Assembly: GCA_963712655.1 (NCBI GenBank)
Contig: CAVQIT010000009.1
Location: forward strand, 62,001-126,000
DNA length: 64,000 nt
Reading direction: 5' to 3'
From: Pollutimonas sp963712655
Lineage (GTDB): Bacteria > Pseudomonadota > Gammaproteobacteria > Burkholderiales > Burkholderiaceae_B
The position numbers were made by a program, and so were the translations under genes. The stretch's first letter is position 1. Every line of letters starts with the position of its first letter. The notes under the pieces are model-generated. The model was not told the origin of the DNA. It made no database searches and worked only from the letters and a program-made list of their open reading frames with translations. Below, piece by piece: positions 1 through 8,432 of the stretch.

Positions 1-2
1 CC

Positions 3-1061
3 ATGGCCGGATCGGCCGCCGTTGCCGCTCCCGTATTTGCGCAAAGCGCTCCCAAAATCAGCTGGAAAATGACTTCCACCTATGGGCCTTCGACGCCGCC
101 GCTTTTCAATACGGCAAAACGGTTTTGCCAAATGATCGAAGAGGCAAGCGACGGCAATTTCTCGATTCGCTTGTATCCCGTGGGTGAAATCGTTCCCGGT
201 TTCGGCGTCATGGATGCCGTCGGCAATCGCACTGTCGAATGCGGCCAAACCGCTTCCTACTACTATTACGGCAAAGATCCTTCCTTCTGTTTCGATACGG
301 CCGTGCCTTTCGGCCTGAATGCCCGCCAGATGTACTCGTGGATGTACGAAGGCGATGGCCTCAAGCTCATGCGCGAACTCTTCGCGCCGCGTCACATCAT
401 CAATTTTCCCTTGGGCAATACGGGTACCCAAATGGGCGGTTGGTACCGCAAGGAAATCAAGTCGGTTGCCGACTTGCAGGGCCTGAAGATGCGTACGGCG
501 GGCTTCGCGGGCGAAGTGTTGTCCCGCATGGGCGTTGTGCCCCAGCAAATTCCTCCCGGCGATATTTATCCTTCGCTCGAAAAAGGCACGCTCGACGCCG
601 TTGAATTCGTGGGTCCGGTCGATGACGAGAAGCTGGGTTTCCAGAAAGTCGCCAAGTATTACTACTATCCGGGCTGGTGGGAAGGTTCCGCCCAGGTTTC
701 CCTGTATGTCAACGACGAAGCCTACAACGGTCTGCCCAAGGGCTACCAATCGCTGATCGATATCGCTTCGCGCGCCGCCGGCGCCCAAATGCTGGGCGAC
801 TACGATGCCCATAATCCCGCGGCCCTGCGCCGCCTGATAGGCAGCGGCGCTGTTCTCAAAGCCTTCCCGCGCGACGTTATGGATGCATCGTTCAAGGCTT
901 CGAACGAGGTCTATAAAGAATTCTCCGCCAAAAACGCCCTGTTCAAGAAAATCCACGATAACTACATGGGTTTCCGCGACAACGTGGTGCCATGGTTCCG
1001 CGTTGCCGAAGGCTCTTTCGATAATTATCTGGGGATTGCGCTGGCCAACCAGAAAAAATAA
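3..1061 (+). CDS. TRAP transporter solute-binding protein, DctP/TakP family (5' end probably outside window)
   Basis: Periplasmic substrate-binding subunit of a TRAP transporter, the class that imports carboxylates or 2-oxo acids by a sodium gradient. The readable protein has 352 residues. It opens with the tail of an export signal (Ala-rich, ending VFAQ at about residue 14), so the true start and a probable twin-arginine n-region lie upstream of the window. Family features are the SYYYYGKDPSF stretch, the GGWYRKEI and LKMRTAGFAGEVL segments of the DctP fold, and the FVGPVDDEKLGF segment, which resembles TakP-type 2-oxo acid binders. The membrane subunits are not visible and may lie upstream. 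A strong hairpin terminator follows directly, so this is the last gene of its transcript. The substrate is inferred only at class level. Confidence 0.85.
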   Translation: MAGSAAVAAPVFAQSAPKISWKMTSTYGPSTPPLFNTAKRFCQMIEEASDGNFSIRLYPVGEIVPGFGVMDAVGNRTVECGQTASYYYYGKDPSFCFDTAVPFGLNARQMYSWMYEGDGLKLMRELFAPRHIINFPLGNTGTQMGGWYRKEIKSVADLQGLKMRTAGFAGEVLSRMGVVPQQIPPGDIYPSLEKGTLDAVEFVGPVDDEKLGFQKVAKYYYYPGWWEGSAQVSLYVNDEAYNGLPKGYQSLIDIASRAAGAQMLGDYDAHNPAALRRLIGSGAVLKAFPRDVMDASFKASNEVYKEFSAKNALFKKIHDNYMGFRDNVVPWFRVAEGSFDNYLGIALANQKK

Positions 1062-1073
1062 GCGGTTTCAGTA

Positions 1074-1111
1074 GAATGCAAAAAGGCCGCTCTCGCGGTT
1101 TTTTTGCATTC
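1074..1111. terminator. Hairpin terminator after the TRAP gene
   Basis: Two 17-base arms (1074-1090 and 1095-1111) pair completely, with two G-T pairs, around a TCTC loop. A-rich and T-rich flanks make it usable in both directions. It lies 12 bases after the stop codon. Confidence 0.85.
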
Positions 1112-1149
1112 TGGCCACGGCCGCTTGCCTGGTTTTGGGCCGAGAGGTG

Positions 1150-1177
1150 TTGATAAATCAACAAATGTGCTAAACTT
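1150..1177 (+). promoter_or_regulatory. Candidate promoter of rplM-rpsI
   Basis: A TTGATA box at 1150 is followed about 16 bases later by AAACTT or TAAACT near 1171. The spacing is slightly short, so this is a tentative sigma-70-type call. It lies about 120 bases upstream of rplM, which leaves room for the leader hairpin. Confidence 0.35.
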
Positions 1178-1251
1178 GTGAGCTTTTCCGACTGATTTGC
1201 ACGGGCGAAGTACAACGCTTAGGCATTGTTTTCATCGGGAAAAGCTGCTTT

Positions 1252-1277
1252 GGCGGATTGTCCGCCAGGCTTTTTTT
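1252..1277 (+). promoter_or_regulatory. Terminator-like hairpin in the rplM leader (possible attenuator)
   Basis: A six-base-pair stem (GGCGGA at 1252-1257 with TCCGCC at 1261-1266, loop TTG) is followed by AGGC and seven T residues ending at 1277. It ends 18 bases before the rplM start codon. A hairpin plus T-run inside the leader of a ribosomal-protein operon suggests premature termination control, or an L13-type autogenous leader. It could instead be the terminator of a short upstream RNA. Confidence 0.45.
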
Positions 1278-1295
1278 GCATATTTAGGAACCATC

Positions 1296-1724
1296 ATGAA
1301 GACCTTTGTGGCCAAGCCGCACGAAGTCCAACGTGACTGGTACGTGATTGACGCCAAGGGCAAAGTCCTCGGTCGTGTGGCCAGCGAAGTCGCACGTCGT
1401 TTGCGCGGCAAGCATAAGCCAGAATTCACGCCCCACGTTGACACCGGCGATTTCATCGTCATTATCAATGCTTCGGAAATTGTTGTCACAGGCAACAAGG
1501 CGCAAGACAAAAAATACTATCGTCACTCGGGATATCCCGGTGGCGTGACTGAAACCACCTTCGAGAAAATGCAACAGCGTTTTCCTGGCCGTGCCATCCA
1601 GAAAGCCGTAAAAGGCATGCTGCCCAAAGGGCCGCTGGGTTATGCAATGGCCAAGAAGCTCAAGGTTTATGCCGGCGCCGAGCATCCTCATTCAGCTCAG
1701 CAGCCCAAACCGCTGGAATTCTAA
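1296..1724 (+). CDS. rplM: 50S ribosomal protein L13
   Basis: Structural protein of the large ribosomal subunit and an early assembly protein. The ATG at 1296, preceded by AGGAA, gives 142 residues, the usual bacterial L13 length. The N-terminal MKTFVAKP and RDWYVIDAKGKVLGRVAS segments, the VTGNK motif and the C-terminal GAEHPHSAQQP are hallmark L13 sequences. An upstream in-frame extension lacks family similarity and was discarded. It is the first gene of the conserved rplM-rpsI operon, with rpsI ten bases downstream. A leader hairpin with a T-run precedes it. Confidence 0.97.
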   Translation: MKTFVAKPHEVQRDWYVIDAKGKVLGRVASEVARRLRGKHKPEFTPHVDTGDFIVIINASEIVVTGNKAQDKKYYRHSGYPGGVTETTFEKMQQRFPGRAIQKAVKGMLPKGPLGYAMAKKLKVYAGAEHPHSAQQPKPLEF

Positions 1725-1733
1725 GGATAGGTC

Positions 1734-2126
1734 ATGATCGGTAATTGGAATTATGGAACAGGCCGCCGCAAAACGTCGGTGGCACGCGTGTTCTTGAAAA
1801 AAGGTTCGGGCAAGATTGTTGTCAACGGCAAGCCCGTCGACGAATACTTTGCTCGTGAAACAGGGCGCATGGTTGTACGTCAGCCCTTGACGCTTACCAA
1901 CCACCTGGAATCATTTGATTTTCATGTCAATGTCCACGGTGGCGGCGAAAGCGGCCAGGCCGGCGCGATACGCCACGGTATCACCCGTGCGCTTATCGAC
2001 TACGACGAAACACTCAAGCCGCCGCTCAAGCAGGCCGGCTTTGTAACTCGCGATGCCCGCGAAGTCGAACGTAAAAAAGTTGGTTTCCACAAAGCTCGCC
2101 GTCGGAAGCAGTTCAGCAAGCGTTAA
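1734..2126 (+). CDS. rpsI: 30S ribosomal protein S9
   Basis: Small-subunit ribosomal protein whose basic C-terminal tail reaches toward the P-site tRNA. The protein has 130 residues. The YGTGRRKTSVARVFLK start, the GGGESGQAGAIRHGI loop and the RKKVGFHKARRRKQFSKR tail ending in the invariant KR are all intact. It lies ten bases after rplM, so the two are co-transcribed, and it is closed by a very strong terminator. Confidence 0.97.
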   Translation: MIGNWNYGTGRRKTSVARVFLKKGSGKIVVNGKPVDEYFARETGRMVVRQPLTLTNHLESFDFHVNVHGGGESGQAGAIRHGITRALIDYDETLKPPLKQAGFVTRDAREVERKKVGFHKARRRKQFSKR

Positions 2127-2153
2127 TCCTGCTGTATTCAAGGCCTCGGCCTT

Positions 2154-2205
2154 GCGGCAGACAAGCAAAACCCCGGCCTTGGTCGGGGTTTTGCTTGTCT
2201 GCCGC
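2154..2205. terminator. Long perfect-stem terminator after rpsI
   Basis: A 22-base-pair perfect stem pairs 2154-2175 with 2184-2205 around an eight-base loop. The AAAACCCCG/CGGGGTTTT core is the classic bidirectional terminator layout. The outer GCGGCAGACAAG arms make it longer than usual. Confidence 0.9.
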
Positions 2206-2272
2206 TGCCGGTGTCGTGAAAATGTCCATGGCTTTTGCGGAACCGATTGCTTCAAGGCGGGTCTGTTTAATC

Positions 2273-3082
2273 ATGAGAAAAAAGAAAGTATCAGCAATTA
2301 ATCAAAGGGCGCCGAAGCAGGCTTATGCGGCACCGGCACCGGCACCGGCATTGGCACTTGCACAGCCCCCCGCCGTGGTTGGCAGGGGTCCCATGCCCGT
2401 TGCGGCACGCTGGCTGATTGTATTGGTATTGTTGCTGGGCCTGGCGCTTGGCGCGGCCGGCAGCCGGTTCTGGTTCAAAGACCAGGAAAGACGGCAGCAT
2501 GATGCGGACCTGCAAAAACTGGAGCTTGCGCTTCACGAAAGCCAGGCTGGGCTTGCCCAGGCCCATGGGCAGATCGATGCCTTGCAAGGGCAGTTGGTGG
2601 TCGAGGAAAGCACCGGCAAGGGTTTGCAGGCCTCGTTGCAGGCTGCTCAGGCCGAGCTTGGTCAAGCGCGCGACCAATTGGCGTTTTTCGATCAATTATT
2701 GCCACCAGGCCCGGCAGGGTCCATAGGCATAAGGGCTCTTGATATCGAGCAGGAAGGCCCCACCTTGAGATACAGGGTTCTGTTAATGCGCAACGGCGCG
2801 AATGACGCGCCATTCAAAGGCCTTATGCAGTTTGTGGCAAAAGGCAGCCAGCAGGGCAAAGCGGTTAAAATAACGCTGCAGGCGGCGCAACTGCCGGGCG
2901 GGGCCGCCTCCGGCGGCGATGCGCCGGCCAATGGCTTCGAGCTAAGTTTCGACCAATTTCAGCGCGCCGCCGGCCTGTTGAGCATGCCCAAAGGTTTCAC
3001 CCCGCAAACCATCACGCTTAATGTGCTGGAAGGCAATGTGTTGCGGGTGTCGCGCACGGTCAATTTACCCGCGGCCGATTAG
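2273..3082 (+). CDS. DUF6776 family single-pass membrane protein with coiled coil
   Basis: Function unknown. I chose the ATG at 2273 (MRKKKV), giving 269 residues, because earlier in-frame codons fall inside the rpsI terminator region. Visible features are a short Ala-Pro repeat (about residues 18-30), one transmembrane helix (about 47-65, WLIVLVLLLGLALG), a coiled coil rich in Gln, Ala and Leu (about 75-145), and a C-terminal beta-rich domain likely in the periplasm. Its position between rpsI and erpA resembles the order in Burkholderiales, where this family is recurrent. The family name is from memory of that context. Confidence 0.65.
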   Translation: MRKKKVSAINQRAPKQAYAAPAPAPALALAQPPAVVGRGPMPVAARWLIVLVLLLGLALGAAGSRFWFKDQERRQHDADLQKLELALHESQAGLAQAHGQIDALQGQLVVEESTGKGLQASLQAAQAELGQARDQLAFFDQLLPPGPAGSIGIRALDIEQEGPTLRYRVLLMRNGANDAPFKGLMQFVAKGSQQGKAVKITLQAAQLPGGAASGGDAPANGFELSFDQFQRAAGLLSMPKGFTPQTITLNVLEGNVLRVSRTVNLPAAD

Positions 3083-3142
3083 TTCTCGCGAGTGTTATAG
3101 TTGTTTATAGCGCAGCCCTTATGGCTGCCATGGAGTGCCCTA

Positions 3143-3511
3143 ATGAATACCCTTTCCGAATCCGTCAATCTGCAAGCGCCGCCCACGCCCATCATTTTTA
3201 CCGACGCCGCGGCAATCAAGGTCAAGGATCTGCTGGCTGAAGAAGGCAATCCCGAACTCAAATTGCGCGTATTTGTGCAGGGTGGCGGTTGTTCCGGTTT
3301 CCAGTACGGCTTCACATTCGACGAAACCATTAACGACGATGACACGACCATCGATAAAGAAGGCGTGCAGTTGCTGGTCGATCCCATGAGCTTCCAATAT
3401 CTGGTCGGCGCCGAGATCGACTATAAAGATGACCTGGAAGGCGCCCAGTTCGTCATCCGCAATCCCAATGCCACTTCAACTTGCGGCTGCGGCTCATCGT
3501 TCTCGCCTTGA
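3143..3511 (+). CDS. erpA: Iron-sulfur cluster insertion protein ErpA (A-type carrier)
   Basis: A-type carrier that hands Fe-S clusters to target enzymes, including those of isoprenoid synthesis and respiration. The ATG at 3143 gives 122 residues, the normal length. The three conserved cysteines are present in GGGCSGFQYGF (one) and the C-terminal TCGCGSSF (two). The IIFTDAAAIKVKDLLAEE start fits ErpA better than IscA, and no other isc genes are nearby. A hairpin terminator follows, shared with the convergent anmK. Confidence 0.93.
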   Translation: MNTLSESVNLQAPPTPIIFTDAAAIKVKDLLAEEGNPELKLRVFVQGGGCSGFQYGFTFDETINDDDTTIDKEGVQLLVDPMSFQYLVGAEIDYKDDLEGAQFVIRNPNATSTCGCGSSFSP

Positions 3512-3581
3512 TTGGCGGGCGTGCGTCGATGGCGACACTGCCATCCTTGCCCTGATAACGCTGTCCTTCGACTTATTAGCC

Positions 3582-3611
3582 ACGCCCTGCCACTTTTACG
3601 GTAGGGCGTTT
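3582..3611. terminator. Hairpin terminator between erpA and anmK
   Basis: Arms at 3583-3591 and 3600-3608 form nine pairs, one of them G-T, around an eight-base loop, with T residues after it. It lies between two convergent genes and could serve both. Confidence 0.65.
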
Positions 3612-3622
3612 GGCGTCAGGGC

Positions 3623-4729
3623 TCAGGCAGGGTATTTGCATCCCAATATATTGGCCTGGCGGGCGCCTGTCACACTGGGCAGGCCGGCTGGATAGCCATT
3701 CACATAGGCCCAGGCAAGCCAGGCAAAGGCCAGGGCTTCGACCAGTTGCACGGGTACGTTAAGCGCCGAGGTGGGGCGTACGGGGCATGGCATGACGCTT
3801 TGCAAATCGCGCATCAGGCCGTCGTTAAGCGCGCCGCCGCCGCAAACCAGCATATCTTCGGTGCCGGGCGCATGGCGCGCGATGGCCTGGGCTATGGTGG
3901 CGGCGGTAAGCCGCTGCAGGGTTGCCTGTATGTCGTTGTCGGCGGGCGGCTTGCCTTCAAAAGCCGCCAGACGCTGGGTCAGCCATTTCCAATTGAATAA
4001 ATCCCGGCCGGTGGACTTGGGCGGCGCCTGCTCGAACCAGGGCTCGCTGCGCAGCAGGAAATCAAGCAAGGGCTCATGCACCCGCCCCGTGGCTGCCCAT
4101 GCGCCTCCCGCATCGTAGGCATGGCCGGTTTTGGCCTGCGCCCATAAGTCCAGCAGGACATTGGCCGGCCCGGTGTCGAAACCGCGGATAGCTCCCGATG
4201 GGTCCAGCAAGGTTACGTTGGCGATGCCGCCCAGGTTAAGAATGGCGCGGGCCTGCCGGTTGGCAAACATGGCGTGATGAAAGGCGGGGACCAAAGGCGC
4301 GCCCTGGCCGCCCGCCGCGACATCGCGCGAACGGAAATCGGCGATTACATCAATGCCGCAGCGTTCGGCCAGCAAGGCCGGTGCGTTGATCTGTATGGTG
4401 TAGCCGGCGCCCGGATCGTGCCTGACCGTTTGGCCGTGCGCGCCGATGGCGCACACCTTGGCGGGATCGATGGCGGCTTGCGCCAGCACGCTTTGCGTTG
4501 CGCTGGTATAGAGTTCAGCCAGGGCATTGCCCGCAAGGGCCGCGCGGGCCAACTCATTGGAGCCCGCGATATTCAGGGCCAGGAACTCTGCGCGCAAGGC
4601 CGCGGGCATGGGCAGCGCCGCCGAAGCCAGTATGGCGGGCTGCCCGGGTTCGGAAAAATCGGCCAGGACCGCATCCACGCCGTCTGTGCTGGTGCCCGAC
4701 ATCAGGCCGATAAAAAGTGTCTGCGGCAT
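3623..4729 (-). CDS. anmK: Anhydro-N-acetylmuramic acid kinase
   Basis: Recycles peptidoglycan: it cleaves the 1,6-anhydro ring of anhydro-MurNAc and phosphorylates it to MurNAc-6-phosphate in the cytoplasm. The 368-residue length matches the family. The start IGLMSGTSTDGVDAV is the ATP-binding signature. GAHGQTVRHDP, the NLGGIANVTLL block, GFDTGPANVLLD and VCGGGALNDGLMRDL are all family motifs. It lies 30 bases downstream of the M23 peptidase gene on the same strand, so the two probably form a cell-wall remodelling and recycling operon divergent from tyrS. Confidence 0.95.
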   Translation of the reverse strand: MPQTLFIGLMSGTSTDGVDAVLADFSEPGQPAILASAALPMPAALRAEFLALNIAGSNELARAALAGNALAELYTSATQSVLAQAAIDPAKVCAIGAHGQTVRHDPGAGYTIQINAPALLAERCGIDVIADFRSRDVAAGGQGAPLVPAFHHAMFANRQARAILNLGGIANVTLLDPSGAIRGFDTGPANVLLDLWAQAKTGHAYDAGGAWAATGRVHEPLLDFLLRSEPWFEQAPPKSTGRDLFNWKWLTQRLAAFEGKPPADNDIQATLQRLTAATIAQAIARHAPGTEDMLVCGGGALNDGLMRDLQSVMPCPVRPTSALNVPVQLVEALAFAWLAWAYVNGYPAGLPSVTGARQANILGCKYPA

Positions 4730-4759
4730 GGTGATTGGCCAGTTTGGCGGCGAGCCGGG

Positions 4760-6133
4760 TTAACGGCTTGCCACTTGGGTATTGTCGCTGTCTTGCAGGG
4801 TGGCCAGTAAACGGATGTGCTCGCGGTATTGCGCAATGTTGAGTTCGAATTGCTTGCGCTGCTGTCCATCCAATGTGCGGGCGACAGGCAGGTCGACCGA
4901 AAGCGGGTCTATCGGTTTTTTGTCGACCCGGAATTCGTAATGCAGGTGCGGGCCAGTTGCCCAGCCTGTAGAGCCGACATAGCCGATAAGATCGCCCTGG
5001 CTGACCGCCATGCCTTTTTTCAGGCCTTTGGCGAACGATTGCTGGTGGCCGTACAAGGTGCTGAAATGGCCATGATGCTTCAGGATGACGGTATTGCCAT
5101 AGCCGTTTTGCCGGCCGATGAATTCCACCACGCCGTCGGCCGTGGCATGTATGGGCGTGCCGGATGGCGCGGCATAGTCCACGCCTTGATGGCCGCGCCA
5201 GACGCCATGTATGGGATGCTTGCGCATCCCGAACGTCGAGCTGATGCGGGTGAATTTGAGTGCCGTGCGCAAAAACGCGCCTTTCAGGCTGGCGCCGTCA
5301 AAGTCGTAATAGCTTCCCGCCGAGTTCTCGGGTGCAAACCATACCGCTTCGTATATCTTGTTTTTATTGTTGAATTCCAGCGCCAGGATTTTGCCCACGC
5401 CGATTTCCCGGCCTTCATGGGCGTAGGACTCGTAAATGATGCGGAAGCGGTCGTCCTTGCGCAGGTCTTGCATGAAGTCGATTTTGCTGCCCAGGATGTC
5501 GGTCATTTGCATCGTGATGGCATCGGGGATGTCGGCGTCGTCGGTGGCGCCGAACAGTGAGCTTTCAATCTTGCCTTCGGCGATGCGGATTTGGGTATCC
5601 GCGGCCTGGCTATGTTCGGTCGCCGTGAACTCTTCCTTGCCATTGCTGGAGACTTCCAGCCATTTGGATACAAACCCGCTTTTTTCGCTGGCGCCGGGAG
5701 TATGGTTATAGCGCAGCCAGAGCAATTTTCCATCCTGGTCCAGCGCGGCTTGAACCGTGCGCCCGGGATACAGCTTGTAAATAGAGCGGGCGTCTTTGTC
5801 CTGGACCAGGAATTGCTGCAGGCCTGGTTCTTGTATGCGCAAGCGCTGCAGGATGGCGGCCAGGGTGTCGCCGCGGCGGATTTGGGTTTCGCTGATGAAC
5901 GGCGCCGTCGATTCCGCCAGCGGTTGGGGAAAGGGGTCGGGCAGAGCCAGAATTTGCCGCGCCTGGTACACAATGGGCGCTTCGGATGGCTTGACTACCG
6001 CCAGCGCGGCCGCGGTGGCAAACAGGGCCAAGCCAACCAAGGTTACGCCGTTGCGAATCAGATGGTGGGGTTTGCGCTGCGCGCGAAGGGTGTCACGATA
6101 CGAGGGAGTGTCGGGTGTCCCTTTTTTGAACAT
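4760..6133 (-). CDS. M23-family peptidoglycan endopeptidase (MepM-like) with membrane anchor
   Basis: Likely a zinc metallo-endopeptidase that cuts peptide cross-links in murein. The protein has 457 residues. It has an N-terminal transmembrane helix (about 31-50), an OapA/LysM-like segment (RRGDTLAAILQRLRI, about 107-121), and a C-terminal LytM/M23 domain (about 310-420). The zinc-binding HQGVDY and HLHYEF motifs are both present, so the enzyme should be active. It is the first gene of the unit with anmK, and the roughly 240-base gap to tyrS holds the divergent promoters. Confidence 0.9.
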   Translation of the reverse strand: MFKKGTPDTPSYRDTLRAQRKPHHLIRNGVTLVGLALFATAAALAVVKPSEAPIVYQARQILALPDPFPQPLAESTAPFISETQIRRGDTLAAILQRLRIQEPGLQQFLVQDKDARSIYKLYPGRTVQAALDQDGKLLWLRYNHTPGASEKSGFVSKWLEVSSNGKEEFTATEHSQAADTQIRIAEGKIESSLFGATDDADIPDAITMQMTDILGSKIDFMQDLRKDDRFRIIYESYAHEGREIGVGKILALEFNNKNKIYEAVWFAPENSAGSYYDFDGASLKGAFLRTALKFTRISSTFGMRKHPIHGVWRGHQGVDYAAPSGTPIHATADGVVEFIGRQNGYGNTVILKHHGHFSTLYGHQQSFAKGLKKGMAVSQGDLIGYVGSTGWATGPHLHYEFRVDKKPIDPLSVDLPVARTLDGQQRKQFELNIAQYREHIRLLATLQDSDNTQVASR

Positions 6134-6377
6134 AGAACCAAAACCTAGAAAAGCGTTGCTGCATTTGAAGAGTATTTCCAGCCGACGGAGTTATCGATGG
6201 CTATGGCTGGAAAGTGCGTGTCCGTTTTGGGGACGAAGCGCTCTGATAAGATGATGCTGTGCATCGTTTATATATAGGCCCATTGCCCTGCAGGGACCGC
6301 GCTTGCACGTTATGCTAGCGTATTAAGCTTAAATTTTCGAGCATTTTTTTGTATATTTTCCTATAAAGCGCTTTTAT

Positions 6378-7653
6378 ATGCCGTCCACCGAAGCCCCCAT
6401 CACCCCAGAAATCGAAGCGGATTTGCGCATCGCAAAACGAGGCTGCAGCGAGCTGCTGGTCGAGTCCGAATTCGTCAGGAAGCTTGCGCGCAGCCATGCC
6501 ACCGGCAAGCCGCTGCGGATCAAGCTGGGGCTGGATCCTACCGCGCCCGACATCCACCTGGGCCACACGGTGGTGCTCAACAAGATGCGCCAGTTGCAGG
6601 ACCTGGGCCATACGGTGATTTTCCTGATCGGCGATTTCACGTCCATGATCGGCGACCCCAGCGGCCGCAACGCCACGCGCCCGCCGCTGACGCGCGAGCA
6701 GATCGAGGCCAACGCCAAGACGCTACTACGCCCAGGCCAGCCTGGTGCTGGATCCCGCCAAGCACCGAGATCCGCTACAACTCCGAATGGTGCGATCCCG
6801 CTGGGCGCGCGCGGCATGATCCAGCTTGCCTCGCGCTACACCGTGGCGCGCATGATGGAGCGCGACGATTTCACCAAGCGCTTCAAGGGCGGCGTGCCGA
6901 TTTCAGTGCACGAGTTCCTGTACCCGCTGATGCAGGGCTACGACTCGGTGGCGCTGAAGTCCGACCTCGAACTGGGCGGCACCGACCAGAAGTTCAATCT
7001 GCTGGTCGGCCGCGAGCTGCAGAAGGAATACGGCCAGGAGCCGCAGTGCATCCTGACCATGCCGCTGCTGGAAGGCATCGACGGCGTCGAGAAGATGTCC
7101 AAGTCCAAGGGCAACTACATCGGCATCACCGAAGCGCCCGATTCCATGTTCGGCAAGCTGATGTCGATTTCCGACACGCTGATGTGGCGCTATTTCGAGC
7201 TGCTGTCCTTCCGCTCCCTGGACGAGATCGCGCCGCTGCAAGCAGCGAGATCGAGGCGGCCGCAATCCGCGCGACGCCAAGGTGATGCTGGCCCAGGAAA
7301 TCGTGGCGCCGCTTCCACAGCCGCGGCGGCCGCCGAGCAGGCGCTGGCCGATTTCGAAGCGCGCTTTCGCGAGGCGCCATTCCCGACGACATGCCGGAAG
7401 TCCAGCTTGGCGGCGCGCCGCTGGGCATACTGCAAGGTGTTGCGCGAGGCGGGCCTGGTGTGCGTCGGGCGCCGAGGCCCAGCGCAACGTCGAGCAGGGC
7501 GGCGTCCGCATCGACGGCGATCGCGTGGATGACAAGGCCTTGCTGCTTGCGGCAGGGCCTTACGTCGTACAGGTGGGCAAGCGCAAGTTCGCCCGCGTTA
7601 CCATGGGTGAACATGCGCTTGATAATCCCTTTCCCGGCAGGAGTTCGTCATGA
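6378..7653 (+). CDS. tyrS: Tyrosyl-tRNA synthetase, broken by about eight apparent one-base indels
   Basis: Charges tRNA-Tyr and is essential. Class I synthetase blocks are clear: LGLDPTAPDIHLGHTVV with the HIGH-type site, GDFTSMIGDPSGR, GGTDQKFNLLVGREL and the KMSKS loop (VEKMSKSKGNYIG). The C-terminal S4-like RNA-binding segment (GAEAQRNVEQGGVRIDG) is in another frame. Three extra bases near 6722, 6771 and 6799 cancel out, so the frame recovers. Further shifts are needed near 7240-7262, 7310, 7377, 7431 and 7462. After correction the gene would span about 425 codons, close to the family norm. The stop at 7651-7653 overlaps the next start as ATGA. Sequence error is far more likely than a dead gene. 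Confidence 0.85.
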
Positions 7654-8296
7654 AGCTTACTAGCGAGTCGTTTACCGACCAGGCAACCATCCCGGAGCGC
7701 AACGCGTTCGCCAAGCTCGATGGGCAGAACCATGTGATGCTTGCGGACAATGTCAATCCTCACCTGGCGTGGGTCGGATGCGCCCGGCGCTACGCAATCG
7801 TTCGTGCTGATTTGCCAGGACCCCGATGTGCCAAGCAAGCCGGACGACGTCAACCAGGACGGCCGGGAGGTACCGGCCGATTTGCCTCGCGTAGAGTTCT
7901 ATCCATTGGGTGCTGGTCGATATCCCGGCGGACACCACCGCGATCGATGAAGGCGCTTATTCCAATGGCATTACTCCGCGCGGCAAGGCTGGTCCACTGG
8001 CATTGGACGGCACGCGCCAGGGTCTGAACGACTACACCAACTGGTTTGCCGCCGATCGCGACATGAGCGGCGACTACTTCGGTTACGACGGCCCTTGCCC
8101 GCCCTGGAACGACGCGATTCCGCACCGCTATACATTTACCGTATATGCTTTGGACGTCGCCGAACTGCCATTCGAGGGGAAGTTTACCGGCGGCGACGTT
8201 ATCAGCGCCATCCAGGGGCATGTGCTGGCCCAGGCGTCGATTACCGGCATCTATACCTTGAACCCTCGTCTGGTCAAAGCCTCGTCTTCGAAGTAG
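7650..8296 (+). CDS. YbhB/YbcL (PEBP, Raf-kinase-inhibitor-like) protein, two apparent +1 frameshifts
   Basis: Small soluble protein of the phosphatidylethanolamine-binding family. The bacterial role is poorly known. The parts read MKLTSESFTDQ up to HLAW, then SDAPGATQSFVLICQDPDVPSKP, then the long GPLALDGTRQGLNDY, GYDGPCPPWND and HRYTFTVYALD blocks, which are the PEBP ligand-pocket motifs. They sit in three successive frames that join if one G near 7770 and one C near 7900 are removed. The start is preceded by AGGAG and overlaps the tyrS stop. It lies inside the indel-rich stretch, so the breaks are probably technical. Confidence 0.8.
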
Positions 8297-8432
8297 ACCG
8301 GATAGCCGCTCTGCGCGCAATCGCCAATCCGCCCGCGGCAGCCATGCCGGCCGCCGCCCAGGGTCGTCAGGCGTATTCGCGTTAAAATGAACAGTTCAGT
8401 CCCCATTGCCACACTACACACCAGGATAGCTA

